Under the pieces are notes generated by a model. It saw only the letters and a program-made list of their open reading frames with translations. It was not told the origin of the DNA and did not search any database. Source: Chondrilla cf. caribensis (lineage: Eukaryota > Porifera > Demospongiae > Chondrillida > Chondrillidae). From it: a DNA stretch of 64,000 bases. The stretch spans positions 1,190,247-1,254,246 of the forward strand of contig OZ026554.1 of the NCBI GenBank assembly GCA_964020155.1. Direction: 5' to 3'. Below, in pieces: positions 10,801-21,887 of this stretch; the first letter of the stretch is position 1; every line of letters starts with the position of its first letter. Both the position numbers and the translations under genes were made by a program.

Positions 10801-13800
10801 TTCGTAGATCGTATGTACTGTGTCTTGAGGAAGGTTTAAAGGTGGTGATTACTTCCTCAGTAAATGGTCATGGGAACCAATTTCCAGATAATCCAGGTCT
10901 GCAGAGAAGTCTGTGGCCTCAAGATTGCATTAGGAGGGAAATGTAATTTTTGCTTGGTTTATTTCTCATTCTGGCTTTTGCGACATTTTCTATTGTGTTT
11001 GCTGGTACCGTGATCCCCAACAGCTTGTCAGTCTTGTCCTGGATGATGCCTATGTCTGGGTGGGCAGTGGTGTGTACCATGGAGAGGGACACAGTTTATG
11101 GAAGTTGTCCACTGCCCTGTGGCCTGGCAGGTCTGCATACAGTGTTGATCCATCTGGAAGCTGTGCTTTGAATATCTCTACAATTTGGGCCACAACAGAA
11201 TCATGACGCCAGGTGTAGCATTTCAGTTGGGTAGTTGGGCAGTAATTTAAGATGTGGTTGACTGTGCAGGACTGTGAGTAATAAAGGGGACAGAAGGGGC
11301 CAGACTGTATCCCCCAATGGTATAAGTTGACTGGTGACAGTAGACAGTCAGTACCAGCTCAGATCACGAAGGGCATCTGTCCAGCTGGAAGGGAGAACAT
11401 GATCCGAGACCATGCATTGGACTGTTGTTTGAGGTTGATCACATCTAGAAACTTGTACTGTACTGACAAAGACTCAAGGTGGTGGCTATAGTGGGATGTA
11501 TGTTCTTTGGGTGGGGTACTGTTGAATTATCTCATCAGGCCTATGATTATTGCATGGATGAGGATGCTGCATGGTGAAATAGACCCCTCTTGGCAAATTT
11601 TGGGTCTAAGAGGTCCTCTATTTCCTTAATGGTTCTGTCATAGGACAGGCGGACTTGAGCTATAACAACCTTAGTTTGACGTTTTCCTATACTTCTTCCA
11701 TGCCATTATTGAATTTCTTTATGAAATTTCATACCATGTGTATGTGTGTTGCTATACGTACATACGTTTACAGATGATCGACAGTTTTTGTGATTCCATT
11801 CAAAGTGGTACTCACCTTCACAGGTAGGTTTGTTCCCACTCCAGGTACCATTAGATTGACATGTTCTCAAATATGGTCCATTGAGAAAATATCCCTCATC
11901 ACAGCTGTAGCTGATCCATTCTCCAAGCGTAGATTCAGAAACATCTACTTTTCCATTGGTGATATCCCCGGGATGTCCACAGTCCACCACTAAACACAAT
12001 ACACACATCAAGATTGAGTATCACTATGACACAGTTTGTGATAAACTATAAGTGACATATGTACAACAAGACTGCTTTATGGTTCATGGAATATCTCACC
12101 ACAAGATGGTTCATTTCCACTCCATGTCCCGTGAGAGCTACATGTTCTGTATGACGGCCCATTGAGTCTATATCCTCTATCACATGTGTAGTAGATCCTC
12201 GCATGTAGTTTAGTTCCTTCAGAGACATTCACTGTTCCGTATTGAATATTTCTAGGATGTCCACAGTCTACATTTGCTACAGTTGAGAATGAAAGCATCA
12301 TGTTATCCCCTGTAAGTACACCTGTGGAGAACATTCCAATAACTTACATTCTTCACAAGTTGGTGCTGTTCCCTCCCATTCTCCAGTTAAGAAATCACAA
12401 TCTCTATATGACTGTCCTCTCCTTTCATAGCCTGCATCACAAGTGTATCTTGCAATAGTACGTGATGTGGAGAACCTAATCACTTCCACTGATCCGTGTT
12501 CAACCTCTGGTTGGGTACATGGCTTTGGTACTGTGTGATTACATAACATTTCTAACTATGATGCATTACATTTGACTATTGTTTAACATTACCACCATGC
12601 ATATGTGGTATTTTAAGTAGTGTCTTACCTTCACAAGTAGGGGTTGTCCCACTCCATCTGTCATCAGATCCACATGTTCTAGACCTTGATCCATTGAGTA
12701 TGAATCCTTCATCACATGTGTACTGAACAGTTGCATGAAGTTCAGTCCCATTTGATATATCCACTGTTCCATTGGTAACATTTCCAGGATGTCCACAGTC
12801 GAATAATACTGTACATAATGTGTTGAATAAATTAACATAATATCCCATGGTGGTACGGTGGTAATAGTGGGTAACTTACATTCTTCACAAGTAGGTGCTG
12901 GTCCTTCCCATTCTCCAGTTAAGAGATCACAATTTCTTCTACTTTGTCCTCTCAGTACATGACTCCTATCACAGCTGTACCGTACATAGAGTTCACGGAA
13001 ATATCTAATGTAATCAACCACTCTGACTGATCCATGATTTATGTCTCCTGGATTAGGACATTTCTTCATTGCTGCCACAATCAAGGACAATGTTAAGTAA
13101 TATGATTAGTATCCTTGATGTGTCATATTCATCAATTTTCCAATACACCACACAATGTTCTTACTTCCATGCTATTATTGTATGCGTTTAAAAGAATCTC
13201 ATACCATGTGTATGTGTGTTGCTATACATACGTATACAGATGTCAACAGTTTATGTGATTCCATTCAAAGTGTTCCTCACCTTCACAGGTAGGTTTGAGT
13301 CCACTCCAGGTACTATTAGTTTGACATCTTCTCCATGATGATCCATTGAGAATATATCCCATATCACACCTGTATTGGACCCATAGTCCACGTTCTACAT
13401 GTACTGTTCCATCAGCAATATTCCCGGGATGTCCGCAATCCAGTACTAAACACAATACACACATCAAGATTGAGTATTACTATGACACAGTTTGTGACAA
13501 ACTATAAGTGACATATGTACAACAAGACTGCTTTATGGTTCATGGAATATCTCACCACAAGATGGTTTCCATCCACTCCATTCGTATTGTCCACATGTTC
13601 TGTATGACGGTCCTTCAAGTCTGTAACCCTCATCACACATGTAGTAGACTGTAGAACCTATTTTAGTTCCATTAGCCAGAATTACTTTGCCGTTAGTAAT
13701 GTTATCAGGATGTCCACAGTCTATTTTTGTTGATGAATGGAAAGTGAGTAAAGGTTACTTCCCCTTGTCAATGATTCAATGTAGTGGTGATGTGTTGTGT

Positions 13801-16628
13801 GTGCAGACATTGTACCTGAAGTGAATGGCTTGTTATCATCCATACATGCATACCTTCACAAGTTGGTTCCCTTCCACTCCATGCCCCATGAGAGCTACAT
13901 GTTCTGTATGACGGCCCATTGAGTCTATATCCTCTATCACATGTGTAGTAGATCCTAGCACTTATTTTAGTCCCTTCAGTGACATTCACTGTTCCATATT
14001 GAATATTTCCAGGATGTCCACAGTCTACATTTGCTATAGTTGAGAATGAAGGCATCATGTTATCCCCTGTAAGTACACCTGTGGAGAAGATTTGAATCAC
14101 TTACATTCTTCACAAGTAGGTGCTGTTCCCTCCCATTCTCCAGTTAAGAGACTACAATCTCTATATGACCATCCTCTCATTTCATAACCTACATCACAAG
14201 TGTATCTTGCATGGTGCCACTTGGTGGAGACAGAGACCTTAGTCACTATCACTGATCCATGTTCAATGTCCAGTTGAGGACATGTCATGAGTACTGTGTG
14301 ATTGTGTAATATTAATTTTCTAACTATGATGCAATAACAGTTTATGTGATTTCTTCCAAAGTGGTACTCACCTTCACAGGTAGGTTCGTCTCCATCCCAG
14401 ATACCATTAAATTGACATGTTCTCCATGATGATCCATTGAGAATATATCCCTCATCACACCTGTAGTGGATCCTTTCTCCAAGTGTAGTCTCAGAAACAT
14501 GTACTGTTCCATTGGTGATATTCCCGGGATGTCCACAGTCCAGCACTAAACACAATATACACATCAAGATTGAGTATCACTATGACACAGTTTGTGACAA
14601 ACTATAAGTGACATGTGTACAACAAGACTGCTTTATGGTTCATGGAATATCTCACCACAAGATGGTTCACTTCCACTCCATTGTATCCATCCAAACCATT
14701 CGTATTGTCCACATGTTCTGTATGACGGTCCTTCAAGTGTGTAACCCTCATCACACTTGTAGTAGACTGTAGAATTTATTTTAGTTCCATTATCCAGAAT
14801 TACTTTGCCGTTAGTAATGTTACCAGGATGTCCACAGTCTATTTTTGTTGATGAATGGAAAGTGAGTAAAGGTTACTTCCATTGGTCAATGATTCCAATG
14901 TAGTGGTGATGTGTTGTGTGTACAGACATTATAGCTGAAGTGAATGCACGGCTTGTTATCACCCATACATGCATACCTTCACAAGTTGGTTCCCTTCCAC
15001 TCCATGTCCCATGAGAGCTACATGTTCTGTATAACAGCCCATTGAGTCTATATCCTCTATCACATGTGTAGTAGATCCTAGCATGTAGTTTAGTTCCTTG
15101 AGTGACATTCACTGTTCCATATTGAATATTTCCAGGATGTCCACAGTCTACATTTGCTATAGTTGAGAATGAAGGCATCATGTTATCCCCTGTAAGTACA
15201 CCTGTGGAGAACATTTACTTACATTCTTCACAAGTAGGTGCTGGTTCTTCCCATTCTCCAGTTAAGAAATCACAATCTCTATATAACTCTCCTCTCCTTT
15301 CATAACCTACATCACAAGTGTACCTTGCATAGTGCCACTTGGGAGAGGACTTAGTCACTTTCACCGATCCATGTTCAATGTCCGGTTGAGGACATGTCAT
15401 GAGTACTATGTGATTATGTAACATTTTTAACTATGATGTTATAACAGTTATTCCATGGTACTCACTTTCACAGGTAGGTTTGAGTCCACTCCAGGCACCA
15501 TTAGATTGACATGTTCTCCATGATGATCCATTGAGAATATATCCCACATCACACCAGTAGTGGGTCCATTCTCCAAGTGTAGTCTCAGAAACACGTACTG
15601 TTCCATTGGCAATATTCCCGGGATGTCCACAGTCCACCACTAAACAAAATACACACATCAAGATTGAGTATCACTATGACACAGTTTGTGACAAACTATA
15701 AGTGACATATGTACAACAAGACTGCTTTATGGTTCATCAAATATCTCACCACAAGATGGTTCCCTTCCACTCCATCTGTATAGTTGTATCCGTCCAAACC
15801 ATCCGTATTGTCCACATGTTCTGTATGACGGTCCAATGAGTCTGTAACCCTCATCACACTTGTAGTAGACTGTAGAATTTATTTTAGTTCCATTATCAAG
15901 AATTACTTTGCCGTTGGTAATGTTACCAGGATGTCCACAGGATACAGTTGCTGCATCTACATGATTACTTCCTACTTCAATCTATATTACTGATCTTTCT
16001 TCAGTATGATTGTGGCAACTCACCTTCTGATTGTACACCTTGTATTAGAATGGCTGTGAGATATACAGAAAGTTTGGTATAAATGGAGTAGTGGCCATTG
16101 ATGAGATTGACAATCAGCCTAAGATGTTTAGACTTTGACCCTGGTTAATGCATACTCTATAACTTCCATATGGACGTATATGGCACACAGTTAGACTAAT
16201 CTTATAAATTGTTCTTGTAGCTGGGTAACCAATCTTGTTCACCTCAAATATCACTAAATGTTATGAGCTATATGTAAGGAGCTGGCGTGTGGAGTGGATA
16301 CAACCAATTGCCAATTACTATCCCATTATATGTATATGTGCCCCCTACAATTTATATATATACTTGTTCTCCTCAAATATCACTAAATATTGTGAGCTAT
16401 TTAATGTTGCAGTATTAATTTGAAGAATTGGTGTGTGCAGCAGATACAGCCACTTGCCCATCACTATCCATATACATGCCCCCCTACAGCGCATGCATGA
16501 ACTTGCCATTTACAATTATTATCTCATTATATGTATGTATGACAAGGCATGCACAAACAATCACACCACTTTATATATGAACTACACCTGAAGTACTCAC
16601 CTAACAGTGCTACCACTGTCAGTTTCAT
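4887..16628 (-). CDS. SU1: secreted protein with 30 CCP modules
   Basis: Spliced minus-strand gene: signal peptide exons 16601-16628 and 16024-16053, thirty open CCP exons, and the stop in a micro-exon at 4887-4891. The predicted precursor is about 1,850 residues, mature form with CCPs only. Class order from the N terminus: N F C D E F C D E F A B C D/E F A B/D C D E F A B C D H A A S T. No transmembrane segment is visible, so a secreted chain is inferred. All exons are phase 1-1 and carry four cysteines. Binding partners cannot be read from sequence. Chains of CCPs in other animals act in complement control, adhesion or recognition. The joining of all exons into one transcript is inferred from compatible splice sites and the single signal exon. 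Confidence 0.7.
5042..5732 (-). CDS. SU1 CCP 28-30 (A S T)
   Basis: A 5541-5732, S 5287-5466, T 5042-5218. S has SGGTELDATVQYTCDEGFS. T is strongly basic: VDVSRGTKLGAKVRYSCNRG, YKLKG, TRKCKKTGRWNKRAPTCK. T ends TGC AAA A|gtatgt, a donor in the usual phase-1 place. The open frame beyond it is intron: in SU3 the same donor is followed by another in-frame CCP exon. Confidence 0.87.
6113..6148 (-). pseudogene. Truncated CCP exon fragment in SU1
   Basis: A good acceptor (gactacag) is followed by VNVDCGHPGNIQS, then sequence of the neighbouring intron. The exon was cut after about 12 codons, apparently when the A exon next to it was duplicated. Confidence 0.65.
6224..8290 (-). CDS. SU1 CCP 23-27 (B C D H A)
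   Basis: B 8111-8290, C 7836-8015, D 7576-7758, H 7141-7317, A 6224-6394. H is a distinct class with NCEHPGN and CLIGGSWSG, found once per large unit. The A exon is the short subtype (171 nt, HGSVTALGSYARYSC) ending TCEQ. H and this A are separated by an intron of about 745 bp that is shared with SU3 and SU5. Confidence 0.87.
7398..7441 (-). pseudogene. Relic start of a CCP exon in SU1
   Basis: The minus strand reads AACTGC-TGA-CATCCTGCTAA, then ATTACTAATGG: an eroded NCGHPGNITNG with the Gly codon now TGA, and nothing CCP-like after it. The same relic is present in SU3 (24425-24471) and SU5 (41221-41262). Confidence 0.6.
8368..10449 (-). CDS. SU1 CCP 16-22 (A B/D C D E F A)
   Basis: A 10261-10449 (CPYPEHIDHG subtype), B/D hybrid 9993-10181, C 9624-9803, D 9373-9552, E 9067-9234, F 8792-8965, A 8368-8559. 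The hybrid begins as B (ASVDCGHPGNVTNG) and ends as D (DRGYRLNG...REPTCE) with the D donor. Upstream of C, at 9850-9880, the intron that normally precedes E is joined to the one before D, so an E exon was deleted there. D has DCEHPG in place of DCGHPG. Confidence 0.87.
10480..11700 (-). mobile_element. Decayed LINE-like reverse transcriptase ORF fragment, copy 1
   Basis: In pieces of minus-strand frame one reads FLDVINLKQQSNAWSW, LPAGQM, YHWGIQSG, AQLPDGSTLYADLPGHRAVD and DLDTLEIGSL-like peptides, interrupted by stops. These match what I know of the C-terminal part of LINE-type ORFs (a CPLC-type finger and the region after it). Copies sit at the same relative place in SU3 (27060-28262) and SU5 (43655-44370), between an A exon and an F exon, so the insertion is older than the unit duplication. 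It is intronic. Confidence 0.65.
11816..13071 (-). CDS. SU1 CCP 11-15 (A B C D/E F)
   Basis: A 12880-13071, B 12629-12808, C 12348-12530, D/E hybrid 12100-12276, F 11816-11989. The hybrid starts as class D (ANVDCGHPRNIQYG) but ends GNEPSCG with the class E donor and class E downstream intron, so a D-E pair has been fused into one exon. Confidence 0.87.
13281..14545 (-). CDS. SU1 CCP 6-10 (F C D E F)
   Basis: F 14372-14545, C 14105-14293, D 13854-14033, E 13556-13720, F 13281-13445. This is one F-C-D-E higher-order repeat plus the next F. The C exon carries an extra SVSTKW stretch (189 nt). The last F is short (165 nt) after losing residues in its second loop. Confidence 0.88.
14656..15956 (-). 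CDS. SU1 CCP 1-5 (N F C D E)
   Basis: Exons in transcript order: N 15750-15956, F 15466-15639, C 15223-15405, D 14977-15156, E 14656-14838. N starts DAATVSCGHPGN and has an enlarged loop between Cys3 and Cys4 (two YGW/GW-like pieces), as does E. The F exon ends TCE with donor GAAA|gtgagt instead of the usual GAAG. Introns are about 70-120 bp. GNIT and NGT sequons near Cys1 suggest N-glycosylation. Confidence 0.88.
16024..16053 (-). CDS. SU1 exon 2: signal peptide, second part
   Basis: A 30-nt exon between acceptor cacag and donor gtgagt, coding AILIQGVQSE across phase 1 joints. Its homologs in SU3, SU5 and SU6 are 36 nt and SU2 33 nt. Confidence 0.8.
16601..16628 (-). CDS. SU1 exon 1: start and signal peptide, first part
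   Basis: ATG at 16626-16628 begins MKLTVVALL and the exon ends in phase 1 at donor gtgagt. Joined to exon 2 it gives MKLTVVALLAILIQGVQSEG, a short basic start plus a hydrophobic core: a classical signal peptide. Identical or nearly identical exons open every other unit, which fixes the start. Confidence 0.85.
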
Positions 16629-16730
16629 CCTTCTCCTTCAACTGCACTGTTGTTACCCACCACAAGTCTGCCGTGTTACAGTAACTTGATGATTTGTAAG
16701 TACAGCTGTTGATGGTGTGTATTTTTGAAG

Positions 16731-16740
16731 CTTATATAGC
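16731..16740 (-). promoter_or_regulatory. TATA box of SU1
   Basis: Minus strand GCTATATAAG, about 100 bases upstream of the start codon. The same motif stands at the same distance in all the other units. Confidence 0.75.
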
Positions 16741-17351
16741 CACTACACAAGAAGCCATACATAGTTATATTACATATGCCATGTCTTATACTTAAGAAAC
16801 CATATTCATATTGTGTACCTATCCTGACTTATACTGTACCTCTGGTTAAACCCTCTACTTGTTCATTTACTCCAGGCAAGACCAATGACTTAATTTAACT
16901 GTACCCATTGACCCGTTGACCTTCTATATTAGGCAACTAATAGCTAATTGCACAAATTAATCATGTACTCACCATGTGTCTGTACATGGGTGCATGAAGG
17001 ATTAATTATCATCACCTGGGATTGTACACAGCATCCAGGGGGTACAACCTGGACAGTGGTGTATGTCATCATATAGACATGGTTTCGACAACCTGGTGTA
17101 CATGATTCAATTGTCCCAACACATGATATGCATTGATACTATCTGTAAACCTTGCATGGGGTACACATGTGCTGTCATTTGACATTTATAAAGTTATTAA
17201 TATGTAAGCAATGTAAAATGATTACCAGTAGTAGCTGAATGCTCTATTTAGACTTATATGTTGTTGCCTATGAATATATTATTTTTACTGATTATAATGA
17301 GACATTGTGTTTCAATCTCTTGGACACTAATCTTGGTAAACACATTGGAGA
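16741..17351. other. Spacer between SU2 and SU1
   Basis: It holds the SU1 promoter block, a copy of the cysteine-rich exon-like block (about 16973-17190, minus strand, ending CTHVQTH at a gtgagt donor but with a stop early in its frame), and the SU2 3' flank. No independent gene is supported. Confidence 0.5.
16901..16922 (-). promoter_or_regulatory. Triple AGGTCA-like half-site block of SU1
   Basis: The minus strand reads AGGTCA, two bases, GGGTCA, two bases, GGGTAC, about 160 bases upstream of the TATA box. This is the layout of a DR2 nuclear-receptor element with a third half-site. Another GTCATTGG lies close by. Conserved copies precede the other units; receptor binding is inferred. Confidence 0.5.
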
Positions 17352-20300
17352 TTAATTTCGTTCTGCGGAAAAATTATAACAACAAAGTTAGGGGATGTAC
17401 ACATAAGTACATATACATCAACATTTGTACACAGTCTCTGAGTGTATACTAGGTTGTGCCTCCAGTGGGCAAGAGTATGTATGTATGTACTTTCTTGCAT
17501 GGGATGACATACTTTTGCAAGTTGGGGCTCTCTTGTCCCAATGACCATTTTGTTTGCACTTCCTAGTTGATGGACCTTTGAGCTTGTATCCTCTGTTACA
17601 AGAATAGCGAACTCTAGCTCCCAGTTTAGTTCCTCTGGAGACATCCACCCTTCCATTAGTGACCTCCCCAGGATGTCCACAGTCTATTGCTGTAACAAGT
17701 ACATATCAGAGAGTGGGTTCATAGGTACAGGTGGTACATGTTGCTATGGTAACTGACCTTCACAAGTGGGTTCCCTTCCACCCCATGTCCCATCAGGTCC
17801 ACATGTTCTGGACGACGTTCCATTGATCCTGTATCCTCTATCACATGTGTACTGAACAGTGGCATCTAGTCCAGTCCCTCCCAAGACATTCACTCTTCCA
17901 TTTTGAATATTTCCAGGATGTCCACAGTCTACATTTGCTATAGTTGAAAATGAAGGCATCATGTTATCCCCTGTAAGTACACCTGTGGAGAACATTCCAA
18001 TGACTTACATTCTTCACAAGTTGGTGCTTTTTCATCCCATTCTCCAGTTGGTGGATCACAAACTCTATAACTTATTCCTCTAAGTTCATAGCCTACATCA
18101 CAAGTGTATGTTGCATAGTAGATTGTAAAGAACCAAGCCACTTCCGCTGATCCATGTTCAATGTCTGGTTGAGGACATGTCTTTGGTACTGTGTGATTAC
18201 ATAACATTTCTAACTACGATCCATTTGATTTCTGTTTAACCATTACCACCACATGTGGTATTTCAAATGGTGTCTCACCTTCACAAGTAGGGGTTGTCCC
18301 ACTCCATCTGCCATCCAATCCACATGTTCTATACCTTGTCCCATTGAGCATAAATCCTTCATCACATGTGTACCAAGCAGTTACACTAGGAATAGAGACA
18401 TCCACTGTTCCATTGGTAACATTTTCAGGATATCCACAGTCAACAGATGCTGTACGTAATGTGTTGAATAAATTAACATAATATCCCATGGTTATATGGT
18501 GGTTATTGGAATAGTGGGTAACTTACTTTCCTCACAAGTAGGTGCTGGCCCCTCCCATTCTCCAGTTAAGAGGTTGCAATCCTTAATGCAACTGCAATTC
18601 TTAGTCCTCTCAGTGCATAACCCCTTTCACAGCTGTACCATGCTTTGAGGTGATGGAAATATCTAATGCCATCAACCACTCTGACTGATCCATGGTCAAT
18701 GTCTTTAGGGTTACGGCATCTCTTTAATTCTGCCAGAAATGAGGAAAGTGTATATTATTCTCTTTTTTGTGATTGTGTCATATGTATCAATTTTCCAGTA
18801 CTGCACATGACATAATACGTATGTTGTGACTGCCCATGGAGTCTGTAGCTCTCATCACACTTGTAGTAGACTGTAGAACCTATTTTAGTTCCATTATCCA
18901 GAACTACTCTTCCATTAGTAATGATACCAGGATGTCTACAATCTATTTTTGTTGATGAATGGAAAGTGAGTAAAGGTTACTTCCACTGGTCAATGATTCC
19001 AATGTAGTGGTGTTGTGTTGTGTGTGCAGACATTGTACCTGAAGTGAATGCACGGCTTGTTATCATCAATACATGCATACCTTCACAAGTAGGTTCCCTT
19101 TCACTCCATTCCCCATGAGAGCTACATGTTCTGTATGACGGTCCAATGAGTATATATCCTCTATCACATGTGTAGTGGATCCTAGCATGTAGTTTAGTTC
19201 CTTCAAAGACATTCACTGTTCCGTATTGAATATTTCCAGGATGTCCACAGTCTACATTTGCTACAATTGAGAATGAAGGCATCATGTTATCCCCTGTAAG
19301 TACACCTGTGGAGAACATTCCAATAGCTTACATTCTTCACAAGTTGGTGCTATTGCATCCCATTCTCCAGTTAAGAGATCACAATTTCTAAATCTTTGTC
19401 CTCTCAGTTCATGACCCCTATCACAGCTGTAACTTACATAGAGTTGACGGATATATTCAATTCTGTCAACCACTCTGACTGATCCATGAGCAATGTCTTC
19501 TGGGTTAGGACATCTCTTAATTGCTGCCACAATCAAGTACAATGTAATGTTGTATATTATTATTCTTTTTGTGATTGTGTCAAATTAATTTTATCAATTT
19601 CCAGTACAGCACACAAGAGAATATGTTCTTACTTCCTTGCCATTATTGAATTTGATCTCTCCTACGTAACATATGTATGTGTGTTGCTATACATACGTAT
19701 GTATACAGATGTCAATAGTTTATGTGATTCCATTCAAAGTGTTCCTCACCTTCACAGGTAGGTTTGAGTCCACTCTAGGTACCATTAGATTGACACGTTC
19801 TCCTTGATGATCCATTGAGAATATATCCCACATCACAGTTGTAGCTGACCCATAGTCCAAGCGGAGGCTCAGAAATTGTTCCATTGGTGATATTCCCTGG
19901 ATGTCCACAGTCGAGCACTATAAACACAATACACACATAAAGATTGAGTATCACTATGACACAGTTTGTGACAAGCTATAAGTGACATATGTACAACACG
20001 ACTGCTTTATGATTCTTGGAATATCTCACCACAAGATGGTTCCCATCCACTCCAACCATATCGTCCACATGTTCTGTATGACAGTCCACTGAGTCTATAA
20101 CCCTCATTACACAAGTAGTAGACTGTAGAATCTATTTTAGTTCCATTATCAAGAATTACTGTGCCGTTAGTAATGTTACCAGGATGTCCACAGTTTGATA
20201 CAGTTGCTACCTCTACATGGTACAAATAATATGATCGACAGGTATAATATTATACTTATTACTTACTACTTCTATATTAAATTGATCTTTTTTCAGTATG

Positions 20301-20703
20301 ATTATTGCAACTCACCTGATTGTGGATGTACACCTTGTATTAGAATGGCTGTGAGATATACAAAAGTATGGTATAACTGGAGTAGTGATGTTCTAATCGA
20401 CAATCAGACTGGGTTCTATAATTCATATTTGTATATAATGTAATAATGCTGTATAATTTATATTTGTATATTCCACACAGTTAGACTAATCTTATGTAAT
20501 TGTTCTTGTAGACATAGCTGGGTAACCAATCTTGTTCACCTCAAATATCACTAAATGTTGTGAGCTATAGAACTGGCGTGTGCAGTAGATACAGCCACTT
20601 GCCAATTACTATCCACTATACCTATGTGTTCCCACACCTATGTATACGTATATCAACTACACCTACTGTACTCACCTAACAGTGCTACCACTGTCAGTTT
20701 CAT
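17352..20703 (-). pseudogene. SU2: CCP gene with nonsense and frameshift lesions
   Basis: Signal exons 20676-20703 (MKLTVVALL) and 20316-20348 (AILIQGVHPQS) are intact. CCP exons in order: N 20030-20212, F 19750-19917, A/C 19332-19523, D 19081-19260, E fragment 18827-18942, A 18527-18729, B 18279-18449, C 18009-18188, S/G hybrid 17758-17937, T 17513-17689, micro-exon 17352-17362 (Lys-Arg-Asn-stop). The F exon has the conserved Trp codon TGG changed to TAG at 19775-19777. E lacks its 3' half and donor. The A exon is 203 nt because of an 11-nt insertion and is frameshifted. Exon skipping could in principle give a seven-CCP protein, since all exons are phase 1-1. Confidence 0.75.
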
Positions 20704-20813
20704 CCTTCTCCTTCAACTGCACTGTTGTTATCCACCACAAGTCTGCCGTGTTACAGTAACTTGCTGATTCACAAGCACAGCTGTTTCATGATGTTGTGGT
20801 GTGTTTTTGGAAG

Positions 20814-20823
20814 TTTATATAGC
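20814..20823 (-). promoter_or_regulatory. TATA box of SU2
   Basis: Minus strand GCTATATAAA, about 110 bases upstream of the ATG at 20701-20703. The half-site block lies at 20934-20955, with the middle site changed to GGGTCG. Confidence 0.7.
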
Positions 20824-21876
20824 CAAAACCATATTGAATTTCATATTGTGTCATGCCATGTCTTATACTGTACCTCTGGTTAAACCCTCTACTTGTTCAT
20901 TTACTCCAGGCAAGACCAATGACCTATTAAACTGTACCCATCGACCCATTGACCTTCTATATTAGGCAACTTACAGGTAATTTTGCACATTAATCATGTA
21001 CTCACTATGTGTCTGTACATGGGTGCATGAAGGAAATGGTATCACCTGAGTTTCTACACAGCATCCAAGGGGTACAACCTGATGTATGTGTATGCCAACA
21101 CATGCGTTGATATGCCTTCAATAACCTGGTGTACATACTTCCATGTTTGTTTCCTTGTTTGAGTGATGACATTGTCCTAGAACTCATGTCATTGATACTG
21201 TGTATAGACCTTGCATGGGGTACACATGTGCTATCATTTGATGTGATAATATTGTCACAATTGGTTGGTATGAGCACATGTTCTCAGCTGACACCTGTAA
21301 CAGTGAAGTGAATGTGGATGACACCAAATCTGTCACTAGTCCTCAAGCCAATAGCCTTGTTGTCAATGTGTGGATGCTTTGTACTACTTTGAAGTATTGT
21401 TTCCCCATTGACAGTCTGGAGTCCATTAATAGTGTCCAGTGTTGTAGTGTTTGAGATGTTTATATGGTACATTGTATTGCTTGGTGCATGTATCATCTGG
21501 AAAGTACTTGGTACATACATCATAAGAAAATTTTATTATTATAATTATAAGTTTATACATTTACAGTATAATCTCATGTACACTCTCCCAATTCCTGCTG
21601 TTATGATGTATACTGACATCTTTGTAGTATAGTGTATGTATACCTTTCTGGTATTGACCAGTCTTACCCAGTGATATACTCAAGAGAAGCAGACATGCAC
21701 CTTTACAACATGTGTACTGTAAAGTATGAATATGTAAGCAATGTAAATGATTACCAGTAGTAGCTGAATGCTCTATTTAGACTAATGTTGTATGTGAATA
21801 TACTGTTTTTACTGACTATATTGAGATGTTATGTTGCAATCTCCTGGACACTGATCTGTGGCAAACACTTTCGAGA
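20824..21876. other. Spacer between SU3 and SU2
   Basis: It contains the SU2 half-site block, a decayed cysteine-rich block (about 21000-21240, donor GT altered), the exon-like block 21295-21496 (INISNTTTLDTINGLQ and IGLRTSDRFGVIHIHFTVT on the minus strand) and a conserved SU3 3' flank (21630-21790). No gene is called. Confidence 0.5.
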
Positions 21877-21887
21877 TTAATTTCGTT
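21877..21887 (-). CDS. SU3 terminal micro-exon
   Basis: Acceptor TTTTGCTGCAG, then AA CGA AAT TAA, giving Lys-Arg-Asn-stop after the T exon. Confidence 0.65.

Noticed and set aside
17418..17512. Coding extension of the T exon (KSMSSHARKY...)
   Set aside because: The gtatgt right after Cys4 is a donor in the family position, and in SU3 it is followed by another in-frame CCP exon. The extension differs in length and sequence among units.
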